DNA from: Planctomycetaceae bacterium
GTDB lineage: Bacteria; Planctomycetota; Planctomycetia; Planctomycetales; Planctomycetaceae
Direction of reading: 5' to 3'
Length of the DNA stretch: 42,447 bases
NCBI GenBank assembly: GCA_002726205.1
Contig: PBSL01000017.1
Location: 1 to 42,447 of the forward strand
Part shown: positions 17,801 to 25,617 of the stretch, in pieces
How the letters are laid out: each line of letters starts with the position of its first letter
Numbering within the stretch: the first letter of the stretch is position 1
The notes under the pieces: model-generated
What the model saw: the letters and a program-made list of their open reading frames with translations, nothing else
Told to the model about the DNA's origin: nothing
Databases searched by the model: none
Program-made: the position numbers and the translations under genes

Positions 17801-18252
17801 GCCAACAGGGGGTCGCCCCAATCGCCACGGCCGCCCGAGGAGTCTCCAGCGAAGGGAGGGACGTAATCGGCAGCCGGAGTGCCGGCAAGGAACCCGTCTC
17901 GATCAACAACCAGGATCGCGGCCCACAAGTGCCGGCAGGTGGCCGAACCATCGGGCTTTCGGGAACAGGAGCACCGCAATTGCAGACCGTCGTCGTTGTG
18001 CAACAATTCGGCCTGGAACTCGCCGTCGTCAGCGATGACCGCCGTGAGTTCCATCGGGTTGACGGCGGTGACGACGATCTGTTCCTGCTTGAGATATTTC
18101 GCCCCCCGGAAACGAGTGTCCCCGCGAAATCGGCTCTTCAGGTGATCGGCCAGGCTCACCGACAACTCCCGTTCGGTCGCAATCCGTCGCTCGCCGCAGA
18201 CGGGCGAAACTCCTGTTTTATGGCACGTGGCGGGGAAGTTCAAGCGGCCCAT
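14890..18252 (-). CDS. SWIM zinc-finger SNF2-family helicase/ATPase
   Basis: About 1120 aa bacterial Swi2/Snf2 protein. A SWIM zinc finger (CSCSRKPDGSATCRH, about residues 87-103) is followed by a long middle region, then the SNF2 ATPase with Walker A DDMGLGKT (about 688-695), the DEAQ box in VLDEAQTIKN (about 786-795), SGTPIENHLGDLWS, and the helicase C domain with FSQFTSML, LDGQTRDRRARIEHF, LKAGGLGLNL and RAHRIGQTRPV. Expected to translocate on DNA or remodel protein-DNA complexes; the biological role of the bacterial SWIM-SNF2 type is largely unknown. The start is uncertain: ATG 18252 is used; the frame stays open to 18492 but would overlap the divergent neighbour. Confidence 0.9.
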   Translation of the reverse strand: MGRLNFPATCHKTGVSPVCGERRIATERELSVSLADHLKSRFRGDTRFRGAKYLKQEQIVVTAVNPMELTAVIADDGEFQAELLHNDDGLQLRCSCSRKPDGSATCRHLWAAILVVDRDGFLAGTPAADYVPPFAGDSSGGRGDWGDPLLADMADDDVDFADFLSRGGGRRSWEVRLTELSDRLSRQAPAEGGQREISYQIDLAHSRSQGQLVVQTSQRQRRANGQWGKWKPLRIRGGNVAAIEDPDDRHLLTLLIGGIASEPPSAGRANAGGPSTFRYRVPTALVSLILPQLCDRQRLVLMDENEAGGVPLTWDDGPAWNFRLAVEQDTEASVWRLLGRFHRAEEELGLDAVRLVLPGIFLSESSIHCHQEATATTWAGLLEADLPFAVPVGDENELVARLLDLPDLPDLELPEPLQLKEIEVTPIPELLLTVPRARRWHRERLSASVQFDYAGNPVPAHSSKSALILKQQRCCTRRNPTREAAAWTELESAGFQRIEEHQKGLRQVEITLSELPTAIRSLIESGWQVHADDMPVRQPGELQMSVRSNIDWFELHGEVEFSGQRVRFPELLAALSRGEGAIRLEDGSLGLLPEEWSEQYNMITQLGVIQDEHVRFAASQVILLDALLASRPAVDIDETFAELRRRLETFSGIEAHEEPESFVGSLRNYQKEGLGWLKFLEEFRFGGCLADDMGLGKTVQVLAMLTDREPDDPSPRPSLVVVPRSLMFNWRDECQRFCPALSILEYAGIDRAELRGSFGEHDLILTTYGMLRRDILELKDIRFNYVVLDEAQTIKNAGSQVAKAARLLQAEHRLALSGTPIENHLGDLWSIFEFLNPGMLGRSSLFRNFTNNGTAGRELLTRGLAPFILRRTKKQVATELPERFEQTIQCRMGPEQQRLYDEMRDHYRQSLLGMVQEQGLSRTRMHVLEALLRLRQAACHPGLLDAEQRGADSAKLDTLCPLLEELIDEGHKALVFSQFTSMLAIVRQTLDQKGIRYEYLDGQTRDRRARIEHFQSDPDCGVFLISLKAGGLGLNLNAADYVFLLDPWWNPAVEMQAIDRAHRIGQTRPVFAYRLICEGTVEEKITDLQQQKRELADAILLENRSVLKNLTRDDLELLLS

Positions 18253-18398
18253 TTGACGAGAGCGATTCCCCTTGGTCGCAGGATAGGCGGCGGAGTATGA
18301 TGAGAGCGCGGTTTGGTGGATCAATCGGGTGTGGTCGGGATTTCCGGCAGTGATCGTCGGCATCCGTTTGCGTGGTGTGTGGAGCAGTGAGACAAATC

Positions 18399-20858
18399 GT
18401 GAGTGAGAGCACTCGGAGTGGACGAACGAGAGTCTCTCTTCCGGTTGTTGGTGTCGTGATCCTGCTGGGTATCGCCACGGTGGTGGCGGCACTGACCGGG
18501 CTGGGACGCCGCGATGCCGGGCCGGGCCGGGTCAATTCGGTGACCATTGACGAATCGGCCGAGGTTGTTGACGACCAGGCGCTGGCGCTTCCCGAGGCAC
18601 AGGCGAAATACCTCCAGGACGCCGAACACCTCGGGGGCTTTGTCTTCGGCGACCTGACTCTGCCGTTGGTCAGTGATGCGATCAGGCAATCGGACCCGGA
18701 GGCACTGCAGTCATTCCTCTCGAGCGAATTTCGGGGTGAAGTGTTCAGCGACAACGGTGGCCGAGGTGCTGCGTTGGGCGTTGCCGATGTCCACACCTGG
18801 AAGACGCCACGTGACATGGTGATGCCGGTCGATCGAGAATCCTTCACCCGGAGTCTGCTGGCGTGGCGAGCGGAATTCTCGAAACTGGAGACAGCATCAC
18901 TGAAAGTCATGCTGATGCGACCCGAGACGCGGGGCAGTTTTGACGGGCCGTGGGTCGGTTCGCTGAAACTGCGACTGGCCGGGACTCGCGACGATGGCCG
19001 AATCGGTGAACGGGTTGTGCGATTCCGCTGCCGATTGACTTCCCTGACCGAGGACCAACCGCAACGTAAGGGGTGGTTGAGTGAGTGCCTGGCCTACGAG
19101 GCGCGATCGAGTCACTCGCAGCAGCGGTTGCTTGAACCGATGCAAGAGAGCACCGGAATCGACGTGGCGCGACTGCACGACAACTGGAAACGAAAGGACA
19201 AGAAGAACCTGCCGTTCTTGACAGGGGGGACCTATCTGGTCGATTACGACCGCGATGGGGTCCTGGATGTCATGGTCACCGACCTGACCGGTGTTTCGTT
19301 GTACCACGGGGAGGGAGCGGGGCGCTTCTCCAACGTGACGCTCGCTGCCGGGTTGCCGCCGCTCTCGGCACCAAACGAGCCGCCCGCGATCGGTGCCGTG
19401 TTTGCCGACTTCGACAACGACGGGTTTCCCGACCTGTTGCTGGGGCCTCGGTTGTACCGCAATGTCGAGGGGGTTCGCTTTGAGCCGTTGATCGTTGCTC
19501 GAGACACGTCGCTGGAACTGGCGAAGGATGCCTCACAATATGCCGTGGCGGATTTCGATCGCGATGGCCTGCTCGATCTGTTCGTCGTCGGCCTGGCCTC
19601 GGGATCTCCTCGGGGACAACCGTGGATCGGCAAGGCCGAGGGTATCAAGAGCCAGTTGTGGAGGAACAAGGGCGGGTGGCAGTTTGAGGACGTGACCGAA
19701 CGCAGCGGAACTGTCGGCCAGGGGGGGCCGACGTTTGCCGCCGTCTGGTTCGATGCCAACCAGGATGGCTGGCCCGACCTGATGACGTCATGCGAGACCG
19801 GCAAGAACGACTACCTGATCAATCAGCAGGACGGGACCTTCCGGCAGGCGAAATTGCCCGACATCTATGGCGGGTTTTCCATGGGGATCACCGCCGGCGA
19901 TATCGACAACGACGGACGTCCCGACATCTATGTCGCCAACATGTACTCCAAGGCCGGCGAACGGATTGTCGACAACCTGCAACGCGGTGCGTATCCGGAT
20001 GACATCGATGCCCAGATGCGGGATTTTGTCTCGGGCAACGAACTTTATCACAACCTCGGGGAAGGGCGTTTTGAACGGGTCGGGCAAGCCACCGGCGTGG
20101 CCGATGTCGGCTGGGCCTATGGGCCGGGTTTTGTCGATCTCGACAACGACGGCTGGCTCGACCTTTACGCTCCGGTGGGATTTCAGAGTGTGACACCCGA
20201 ACGACCCGACGGTTGACGGTGCGTCTGGCTGGCTGTCGTGTCACAGCCGTTCAACAGCAGTGCCCAGGTGCCCTGCCTGCGTGATCTGGATACCGAGAAC
20301 GGGGAATTCTGGGTTTCCAGCCCCTGGAATTTTCCCGCCAGCGGTGAAAATCTCAGTGCCTACGAACGCAACGGAGTCTTTCTCAACGATCGCAAGGGTG
20401 GTTTTCACGACGTCTCGTTTGCCAGTGGTGCCGACAGCCCCGGCGACGGTCGCAGCGCCGTTTCGGGAGACATTACCGGGGACGGAATGCCCGAGCTGTT
20501 CGTGCGGCAGGCCGGAGGCGGTGCCCTGCTCGTCTACCGCAACCGGTTTCCCCGCGTGCACTCGCTGCAATTGAGCCTGCGGGGCACGCGCAGCAACAGC
20601 CTGGGTGTTGGAGCCAGGATCGAGTGCAGGATGGGAAAACGAGTCATCCGCCGCTCGCTGTATCCGGTGGTCAACTTCCTTTCCCAATTGCCGGCGATGG
20701 TGCACCTGGGACTTGGCGATGCGACGCGAATCGACCACTTGACGATTCGGTGGCCGTCCGGAGAGGTCCAGGAGTTTCGGGACGTCCCTGTCGACCGCCA
20801 CATCCGGGTACGCGAAGGAGAGGCCGATTACCGGACTCTCAGGAAGCACCGACACTAG
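18399..20858 (+). CDS. CRTAC1-type FG-GAP/ASPIC-UnbV protein with in-frame TGA (putative selenoprotein)
   Basis: One continuous 819-codon frame broken only by TGA at 20214-20216 (codon 606). N-terminal membrane anchor or signal (about 10-33), a region of about 220 residues possibly NTF2-like, then DxDxDG calcium-type FG-GAP repeats (DYDRDGVLDV, DFDNDGFPDL, DFDRDGLLDL, DANQDGWPDL, DIDNDGRPDI, DLDNDGWLDL). Beyond the TGA are one more repeat and a normal ASPIC/UnbV domain (TRSNSLGVGARI to IRWPSGEVQ), so the downstream part is not decayed. Codon 606 lies 16 residues after a DLY strand; in the paralogues at 29528, 32133 and 36586 a Cys lies 14-15 residues after the equivalent DLY/DLF. Cys608 and Cys626 follow. 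Sec insertion, or a Cys codon changed by one base, both fit. Unaware annotation would give two pieces, to 20216 and from 20238. Start uncertain: GTG 18399 or 18372. Confidence 0.7.
20214..20248 (+). promoter_or_regulatory. In-frame TGA followed by bacterial SECIS-like hairpin
   Basis: After the TGA, GGCTGT (20231-20236) pairs perfectly with ACAGCC (20243-20248) around a six-base loop CGTGTC. A lower part can extend it (a U-G pair, one mismatch, then G-U, G-C and U-A). The loop starts 20 nt after the TGA and has G as its second base. The published bacterial SECIS model asks for a short apical stem-loop within roughly 16-37 nt of the UGA and a G among the first two loop bases, so the geometry fits. 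A 6-bp stem can arise by chance in GC-rich DNA, so this is supportive, not decisive. Confidence 0.5.
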
Positions 20859-20912
20859 GCGGCCCGGGCAGGCAACCGCTGGCGCGAAGAAGAGATAGGG
20901 CCGGCGGCCTAG
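20855..20912. terminator. Possible bidirectional terminator spanning two convergent stop codons
   Basis: CTAGGC-G-GCC (20855-20864) and GGC-G-GCCTAG (20903-20912) form a nine-pair stem with one mismatch; each arm carries the stop codon of one of the two convergent genes. The 38-base loop is long and no T-run follows, so termination activity is doubtful. Confidence 0.25.
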
Positions 20913-21862
20913 GAGCCGGTGTCGGGGACGGGTTCGTTGGCGGAGCCGGTTGTTGTCGCCGAACTGTGGCCGATCAGCAGGCTGATCATGGCGCCGCCGA
21001 ACAAAAACCAGTAAAGCGAGCCATTCTTGTCCCTGGGTAAGGCGTCTTCCAGGATGTCGTAGGGGAAGATCAACAGGGCCGAGGGCACATAGATCAGTGC
21101 GACCAACAGCCCGGCAGCCAGGCCGCCGGTAATGTAGTTCGCGAAAGCCTTGGCCTTGGTCGAGGCGACTGCCGTTGCTACACCGATTCCAATGGCCAGT
21201 GCTGACCAGCCGACAAGCTGAACAATCATCAGTTTGTAGTTGTTGTCGAAGGTGAAAGACGCCAGGGCGACGTGGGCCCGGGACTGCAGCCCGCCGGCGA
21301 GAAAACCCGCCGCGCCGCCGACCACGGTTCCGACAAGCAGGCCGGTGACAATCGATATCAGGGAAAGCCGTCGCAGGCCTTCGGCCAGGCCGATGCAGGC
21401 ACCTAATGGCAGTCCCAGCAGCAGGAAATACACCGCGACCCTGTTGCGACGCGGCGCCCTCTCGGCTTTCTTCCTCTCGGCAGCCCGCTTGATGTCAGCC
21501 ATGACCTGGGCAGGGTCGGGGCTTGTCGCGACCTGTGATCCGCCCTCGCCGGAGCTGAGCAGGTGAAACGACGATGGCTTGGGCTCGATTCCCAACGCGT
21601 TGATCAGCTGTTCCAGACCAAACAGGGTGAACGGTTCGTTGGGCGGGCCGTCAGAGGTTCCGGCGGAGGAAGCTCGCGGGGACGAACGGAAATCAAACTC
21701 GCACTTCAACTTCCATCCGGCGGCCGCGCCCCCCAGTCCCAGGCTCAGGAACAGAAGCGAAACCAGGAGCCGGCGTCCGAAAGAGAGGCCGGGTGACGCG
21801 GTGGTCACTGGTGAGGGAGTTTCGTTGGGTGGTTCAGTTGAATCCGCTGGGGAAATACTCAT
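20909..21862 (-). CDS. Multi-pass membrane protein, function unknown
   Basis: 317 aa. Short Pro/Thr-rich N-terminus, one membrane segment at about 32-50, an extracytoplasmic or cytoplasmic linker of about 100 residues ending in a charged helix (KRAAERKKAERAPRRNR), then about five hydrophobic segments with many Gly/Ala (LPLGACIGLAEGL, GLLVGTVVGGAAGFLAGGL, GLAAGLLVALIYVPSALLIFPYDILEDALP). No family recognised. Third of a probable minus-strand operon after the FG-GAP/heme protein and the TPR protein (81 bp gap). ATG 21862 is chosen because the upstream extension is not hydrophobic and lacks similarity to anything known to me. Confidence 0.7.
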   Translation of the reverse strand: MSISPADSTEPPNETPSPVTTASPGLSFGRRLLVSLLFLSLGLGGAAAGWKLKCEFDFRSSPRASSAGTSDGPPNEPFTLFGLEQLINALGIEPKPSSFHLLSSGEGGSQVATSPDPAQVMADIKRAAERKKAERAPRRNRVAVYFLLLGLPLGACIGLAEGLRRLSLISIVTGLLVGTVVGGAAGFLAGGLQSRAHVALASFTFDNNYKLMIVQLVGWSALAIGIGVATAVASTKAKAFANYITGGLAAGLLVALIYVPSALLIFPYDILEDALPRDKNGSLYWFLFGGAMISLLIGHSSATTTGSANEPVPDTGS

Positions 21863-21943
21863 TCGTAGCCCCGGAGTGTTTGGCCCCTTTGGGGCGATCG
21901 CAGCTGGAGTGAAACGAGCCAGCAATATACCAGATCGAGTCGG

Positions 21944-23140
21944 TCAACGGGCAGGCGTTATTTGTTGACCGGAAGGTTGTGGGACCTGACGGCAGGCGGC
22001 GGCAGCCTGGCGCCACATGACGGCGAGATCGTGTTTTCCGAGTTTTTCGCAGACGGTGGCCAGGCGATCACGGACCTCGGCGTTTTGCGGGTCGCGATTG
22101 GCTTCGAGGTTGAGTTGGGTGAGTTGGGTCTTGAGTTGCCGGGATTCTTCATGGCGGGCGATCTCTCGCTTGTAGTTTTCCGGCTTGCCGATCCGCTGCC
22201 ACGCCTGGGCCAGTTGATATCGGCAGGCCGTGTCGTGAGGGTCGCGAGCCAGCAACTGCTGCAGGGGGGCGATGGTGGACTCGGTGTCATTGCGATCGTT
22301 GGCCAAGGCAACCTGGAGCAAAACGGCCTTCCTTGCATGCGAGTCAATCGCCAGGGAGCGGTCGAGAAATTCTCGTGCCGTGTCGTGCTGGCCGAGTCCA
22401 CGATGGCAGTCTGCCCTCAGCGCGAGGACGAGAGCGTTCTCCTGATCGGCCACGTCCAGGATTTTCAGGGCGGCCGGATAATTGTTCTGCCCGATCAGGG
22501 ATTGAGCGAGATTTCTGAGGACTTCCTGATGGATGCTTGCAGGAATCGTTTCAGGGCGTTTCCGGGCGAGTGCCTTGCGGTAATGGTCGACCGAGACCTT
22601 GAAATCCTCGAAATCAAAGGCCATGTGACCGATCAGTGCGTGGGCGAGATAATTGTCGGGTTCGTATTCGAGCAGTTTCTCGAGATGTGTCACCGCGCCG
22701 TCGAATGCGCCGAGATTGTAGAAGATCTGCCCGAGCCATCGATGCGATTCGGCGGAGGCAGGGTCATCTTTGAGCAATTCCTGAAATTGTGCTGCCGCGA
22801 GTGGAAGTTGGTGCAGCAGGAAAAGGCATTCCCCGGTCAAGCGAAGAGCCGGTTGCCGCAGTTGGCCTTGGGGAACCACGCTCTTGAAGGACGGCAGAGC
22901 CGCCGCAGGGTCACCGCGACGCAGCAGGTAGCCACCTCGCAACAGGTGCACGTGTGAGTCGTAGCCGGGTTGATCCTGCAGGGATTCGATCCCCTGCAAC
23001 ACGGTTTCCAGGTCGCCGTCGTCGAGAGCTTTCAGGCTGTTGCTGAAGACGGCGCCAGGACGCGGTTGTAGGAAACTCCAGGTGATCACCACCAGGGCAG
23101 CCGAGACCAGCACGGGCAGAATCAGACGGTTCCGGGTCAT
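21944..23140 (-). CDS. Membrane-anchored TPR protein
   Basis: 398 aa. One N-terminal membrane segment (about 6-22, LILPVLVSAALVVITW), then TPR repeats over nearly the whole length (for example DPASAESHRWLGQIFYNLGA, FDGAVTHLEKLLEYEPDN, GQHDTAREFLDRSLAID, GKHDLAVMWRQAA). It probably sits in the periplasm or intracytoplasmic space as a protein-interaction scaffold. It starts 10 bp after the stop of the FG-GAP/heme gene at 23151-24782, so the two are very likely co-translated and may bind each other. Start ATG 23140 places the membrane segment at the N-terminus. Confidence 0.82.
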   Translation of the reverse strand: MTRNRLILPVLVSAALVVITWSFLQPRPGAVFSNSLKALDDGDLETVLQGIESLQDQPGYDSHVHLLRGGYLLRRGDPAAALPSFKSVVPQGQLRQPALRLTGECLFLLHQLPLAAAQFQELLKDDPASAESHRWLGQIFYNLGAFDGAVTHLEKLLEYEPDNYLAHALIGHMAFDFEDFKVSVDHYRKALARKRPETIPASIHQEVLRNLAQSLIGQNNYPAALKILDVADQENALVLALRADCHRGLGQHDTAREFLDRSLAIDSHARKAVLLQVALANDRNDTESTIAPLQQLLARDPHDTACRYQLAQAWQRIGKPENYKREIARHEESRQLKTQLTQLNLEANRDPQNAEVRDRLATVCEKLGKHDLAVMWRQAAAACRQVPQPSGQQITPAR

Positions 23141-23150
23141 GAGCCACAGT

Positions 23151-24782
23151 CTAGCGACGGGTGTTTTGCCAGAATTCCACCGGACTGGACGAACGCGACT
23201 TGGTGTTGTTGCCGACGAAGATGTCAATATCTCCGTCACTGTCGGCGTCACCAACGGTCAATGTGGGATGATTGCACAGGTGGGATTCAAGGGCCCGTGG
23301 GCGAAACTTGCCGGGATGAACCTGCTCGATCCAGAGGATCGAGGGGACCTTCAATGTCTGAAGCAGAGTGTCGCGGTTGCCGTCTTTTTGTTCAGCGACG
23401 AAGCCGGCGGCAATCACATCGAGGTCGCCGTCGTCGTCGATGTCACAGGCTTCGGCCCGGTGAACACCGTAAAGTCGGGCAAGAGTGTGCTCCCGAAAGT
23501 TCAGTCCCCCGGTATTCTCGAGCCACCGCACGCCGTGACCGGGTTTCAACTGGGCATCATCCATCGTGTCACCGTTGGTGACCAACGCATCGACATCACC
23601 GTCCTGGTCGAGATCGACCAGTTGCAGGCCTGAGGAACCCCAGCTGGGATGCGGTGCCTGGTAGAGCGTGTGCGCCTCGAACGTGAGTGAACCCTTGTTC
23701 ATGAACGCGACGACCGCTTCGTGCTCCTGTGCAATCAGGGCCAGGAAATCGAGCCTGCCGTCGCCGTCGAGATCAATGGGAGGAGTGTGAATCGTTCCGT
23801 GGCGTTGGTCGAGGACCTTCAGCCGATAGCTGGATCGGACCGGAGGGCCGGCTTGCCCGGTGTGTTCCAGCAACAGGACGCGACCGGTGCGTCTCCAGCC
23901 GAACTCGGCAACAACCAGATCCAGGTCACCGTCGCCATCAAAATCAGCTGCCCTGGCGTCGGCCACACGACTCAGGGAATCGGCGAGGACAACCGGGCGA
24001 AACGTCCTGTCGGACTGCTGTTGCAGCCAGGTGACGGTCCCCAGGTTGTGGTCGATCGCAGTGAAAGAGCCGAGATCGGCAACGAGCAGGTCGCGCAGTC
24101 CGTCCTGGTCGAGATCGACAACCTGGATTCGTGCCGGGTGTCCCACGCGGGCAACTCGAGTCAGCGGGACGTCGGATTTGTCCGGATGGCCAACGAATAT
24201 CAGGCCGTTTCTCATGTCGCAGGCGATCAACTCGAGTCGACCGTCACGCTCCTCGGCCACCAGGTCGGCCAGTTGGACATTCGATATCACGATGTCACGG
24301 TCAGTCCGGGTGGGGAAACTCCACTTGCTGACACGAAACTCCAGCGAACCACGGTCAATCGTGTCATCGAGAACGGGCAAGGTCAGCGATTTCGGGGCGC
24401 GGGCGATGAACCAGTTGACGACGGCCTCGGGGTTGACGTATTGGCGAACCTTGTTGCCGTAACCAGGCATTGTGACCATCTTGCTGACCCGATCACGCCA
24501 TTCGGATTGCGGAAGGATGTCGGGCTCGGTGAACTTGTGGCACTGGCTGCACAGCTTGCGGACGGTCTCCTCGTCAACCGAATTTTGTGCCGCGGCACGG
24601 GGCCGGCCGCTACTGGTGTCGCTGGAATTCCCGCCACAACCGACAGCGATCGAAATGATCAGGCTGGCAGAAAGCACCAGCAATGCCGGACACAACGCAT
24701 CGTCGGCCACCGGGGGTGTTGGCCGCAAAGGGCCTGCTGAGGAGGCATCGTTGGCGGTCAAGGCAAACCCCGGAATTGACAT
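23151..24782 (-). CDS. FG-GAP (VCBS) repeat lipoprotein with N-terminal c-type heme site
   Basis: 543 aa. Signal with lipobox-like SIAVGC (Cys49), a linker, then a heme c attachment site CSQCH (Cys78, Cys81, His82) in a short cytochrome-like segment of about 100 residues (LCSQCHKFTEPDILPQSEW resembles planctomycete mono-heme cytochrome c domains), then at least six FG-GAP repeats with calcium-type loops (DLDQDGLRDL, DFDGDGDLDL, DLDGDGRLDF, DLDQDGDVDA, DIDDDGDLDV, DADSDGDIDI), predicted to form a beta-propeller. No ASPIC/UnbV domain. It would be exported and could transfer electrons. First gene of a probable operon with the TPR and membrane proteins downstream. The hairpin at 24828-24852 lies in its leader. 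ATG 24782; the N-terminus before the signal is long, so a later start is possible. Confidence 0.85.
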   Translation of the reverse strand: MSIPGFALTANDASSAGPLRPTPPVADDALCPALLVLSASLIISIAVGCGGNSSDTSSGRPRAAAQNSVDEETVRKLCSQCHKFTEPDILPQSEWRDRVSKMVTMPGYGNKVRQYVNPEAVVNWFIARAPKSLTLPVLDDTIDRGSLEFRVSKWSFPTRTDRDIVISNVQLADLVAEERDGRLELIACDMRNGLIFVGHPDKSDVPLTRVARVGHPARIQVVDLDQDGLRDLLVADLGSFTAIDHNLGTVTWLQQQSDRTFRPVVLADSLSRVADARAADFDGDGDLDLVVAEFGWRRTGRVLLLEHTGQAGPPVRSSYRLKVLDQRHGTIHTPPIDLDGDGRLDFLALIAQEHEAVVAFMNKGSLTFEAHTLYQAPHPSWGSSGLQLVDLDQDGDVDALVTNGDTMDDAQLKPGHGVRWLENTGGLNFREHTLARLYGVHRAEACDIDDDGDLDVIAAGFVAEQKDGNRDTLLQTLKVPSILWIEQVHPGKFRPRALESHLCNHPTLTVGDADSDGDIDIFVGNNTKSRSSSPVEFWQNTRR

Positions 24783-24827
24783 GGTGACGCCACGGGCATC
24801 AGCGGTGACTGGCCGTCAGGAACGTGG

Positions 24828-24852
24828 TCGGTTGCCAGCGACTGGCAACCGA
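24828..24852. repeat. Perfect 11-bp inverted repeat in leader of FG-GAP/heme gene
   Basis: TCGGTTGCCAG, a 3-base loop CGA, and its exact complement. It is 45 bp upstream of the ATG at 24782 and just after the terminator of the lipoprotein gene. No T-run follows on either strand, so it may be a leader structure or protein site and not a terminator. Confidence 0.6.
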
Positions 24853-24858
24853 TTCTAG

Positions 24859-24898
24859 AAAAAAACTCCGCCCGGACGCGAGAGTGGTCCGGGCGGAG
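24859..24898 (-). terminator. Intrinsic terminator of the lipoprotein gene
   Basis: Perfect 11-bp stem CTCCGCCCGGA / TCCGGGCGGAG (24866-24876 with 24888-24898), loop of 11, followed on the minus strand by seven T (24865-24859). It lies 45 bp after the stop of the gene at 24943-25461. Confidence 0.88.
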
Positions 24899-24942
24899 GA
24901 CGTGTTGTTCGACTCGAAAGTACCTGCTGCTCCGGCGAGTGA

Positions 24943-25461
24943 CTAGTCGTCTTTCAGCTCGACTGTGAAATCGTTGGGCGGGGCGCCAACGGTGAATTCC
25001 AGCGTCGATGTCTGCGTGGTGGCGTACTTCTTCGGCAAGGATGTTTCGGCCTCTTTGACCGAACCGTCAGTCTTGACTTGTGAGCTGTAGGCCTTGGTCA
25101 TATCGCCGGAACCGCCGGTAGCGGCCAATGCTCCGGTGACCAGGCTGGGGTCCGATGTCCCATCGCCACCGTCGCCGGCCTTGGAGACGGTGACCTTGTA
25201 CTTGCCGGGCATGGCACCGTCATCGGTCGAGAAGGTGCCAAGCACAGCCTTTCCGGCGGCGTCGGTCGTGCCCTGGGCGGGGCGGCCTCCATTGGCGGTC
25301 GAGTTGAAGGCGACCTGAGCTCCCTCGACGGGCTTGCCCTTGTAGGTGACCGTCAGCGAGACCGCGTTGCACTCAGCACTCGGATCCGGACCGCCACATC
25401 CGGCCAACATCACTGCGACGAGCAGGCCGGCGCACAAGCCGGGCAGGGAGAAGCTACGCAT
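24943..25461 (-). CDS. Small secreted lipoprotein with Ig-like/carboxypeptidase-regulatory-like fold
   Basis: 172 aa. Clear lipoprotein signal ending in VMLAGC (Cys21). The mature part has SLTVTYKGKPVEGAQVAFNS, TTDAAGKAVLGTF and PGKYKVTVSK, the pattern of carboxypeptidase-regulatory-like beta-sandwich domains that are abundant as short lipoproteins next to DUF1559 genes in planctomycetes. A Gly/Asp/Ser-rich insertion (about 105-130) precedes the C-terminal strand. Likely outer surface or periplasmic; function unknown. It follows the DUF1559 gene (156 bp, with a terminator and a 12-bp palindrome between) and has its own terminator, so it is probably a separate transcription unit. Confidence 0.82.
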   Translation of the reverse strand: MRSFSLPGLCAGLLVAVMLAGCGGPDPSAECNAVSLTVTYKGKPVEGAQVAFNSTANGGRPAQGTTDAAGKAVLGTFSTDDGAMPGKYKVTVSKAGDGGDGTSDPSLVTGALAATGGSGDMTKAYSSQVKTDGSVKEAETSLPKKYATTQTSTLEFTVGAPPNDFTVELKDD

Positions 25462-25528
25462 GATCGTGTGTGTCCTGGTTTCCTTGGTCGGGGAGACAAA
25501 AGCCCGTTGGGGCCACGGTTGCACGCCG

Positions 25529-25540
25529 TTGTGTACACAA
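25529..25540. promoter_or_regulatory. 12-bp perfect palindrome, candidate operator
   Basis: TTGTGTACACAA, a perfect palindrome 67 bp upstream of the lipoprotein ATG at 25461 and directly next to the T-rich tail of the preceding terminator. Such symmetry suits a dimeric regulator, but no second copy was noticed in the window. Confidence 0.35.
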
Positions 25541-25568
25541 AAGACAACCCCGCCGCAATGGACGGGGT
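25539..25568 (-). terminator. Intrinsic terminator of the DUF1559 gene
   Basis: On the minus strand ACCCCG (25568-25563) pairs with CGGGGT (25552-25547) around a 10-base loop and is followed by TGTCTTTTG. It lies 50 bp beyond the DUF1559 stop at 25618. Confidence 0.6.
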
Positions 25569-25617
25569 CGCCGTTCGAATTCATACGTCTGGTGTACCCC
25601 GGAGGGTAGTCGTCGGC

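Noticed and set aside
20160-20240. Frameshift splitting the FG-GAP gene at 18399-20858
   Set aside because: Both halves are in the same frame, so no indel is needed; only one TGA codon interrupts it.
18399-20858. Whole-genome reassignment of TGA as a sense codon
   Set aside because: Many genes here end with TGA at positions fixed by family length or by ATGA overlaps (kinase, comB, SGNH hydrolase), so TGA is a normal stop.
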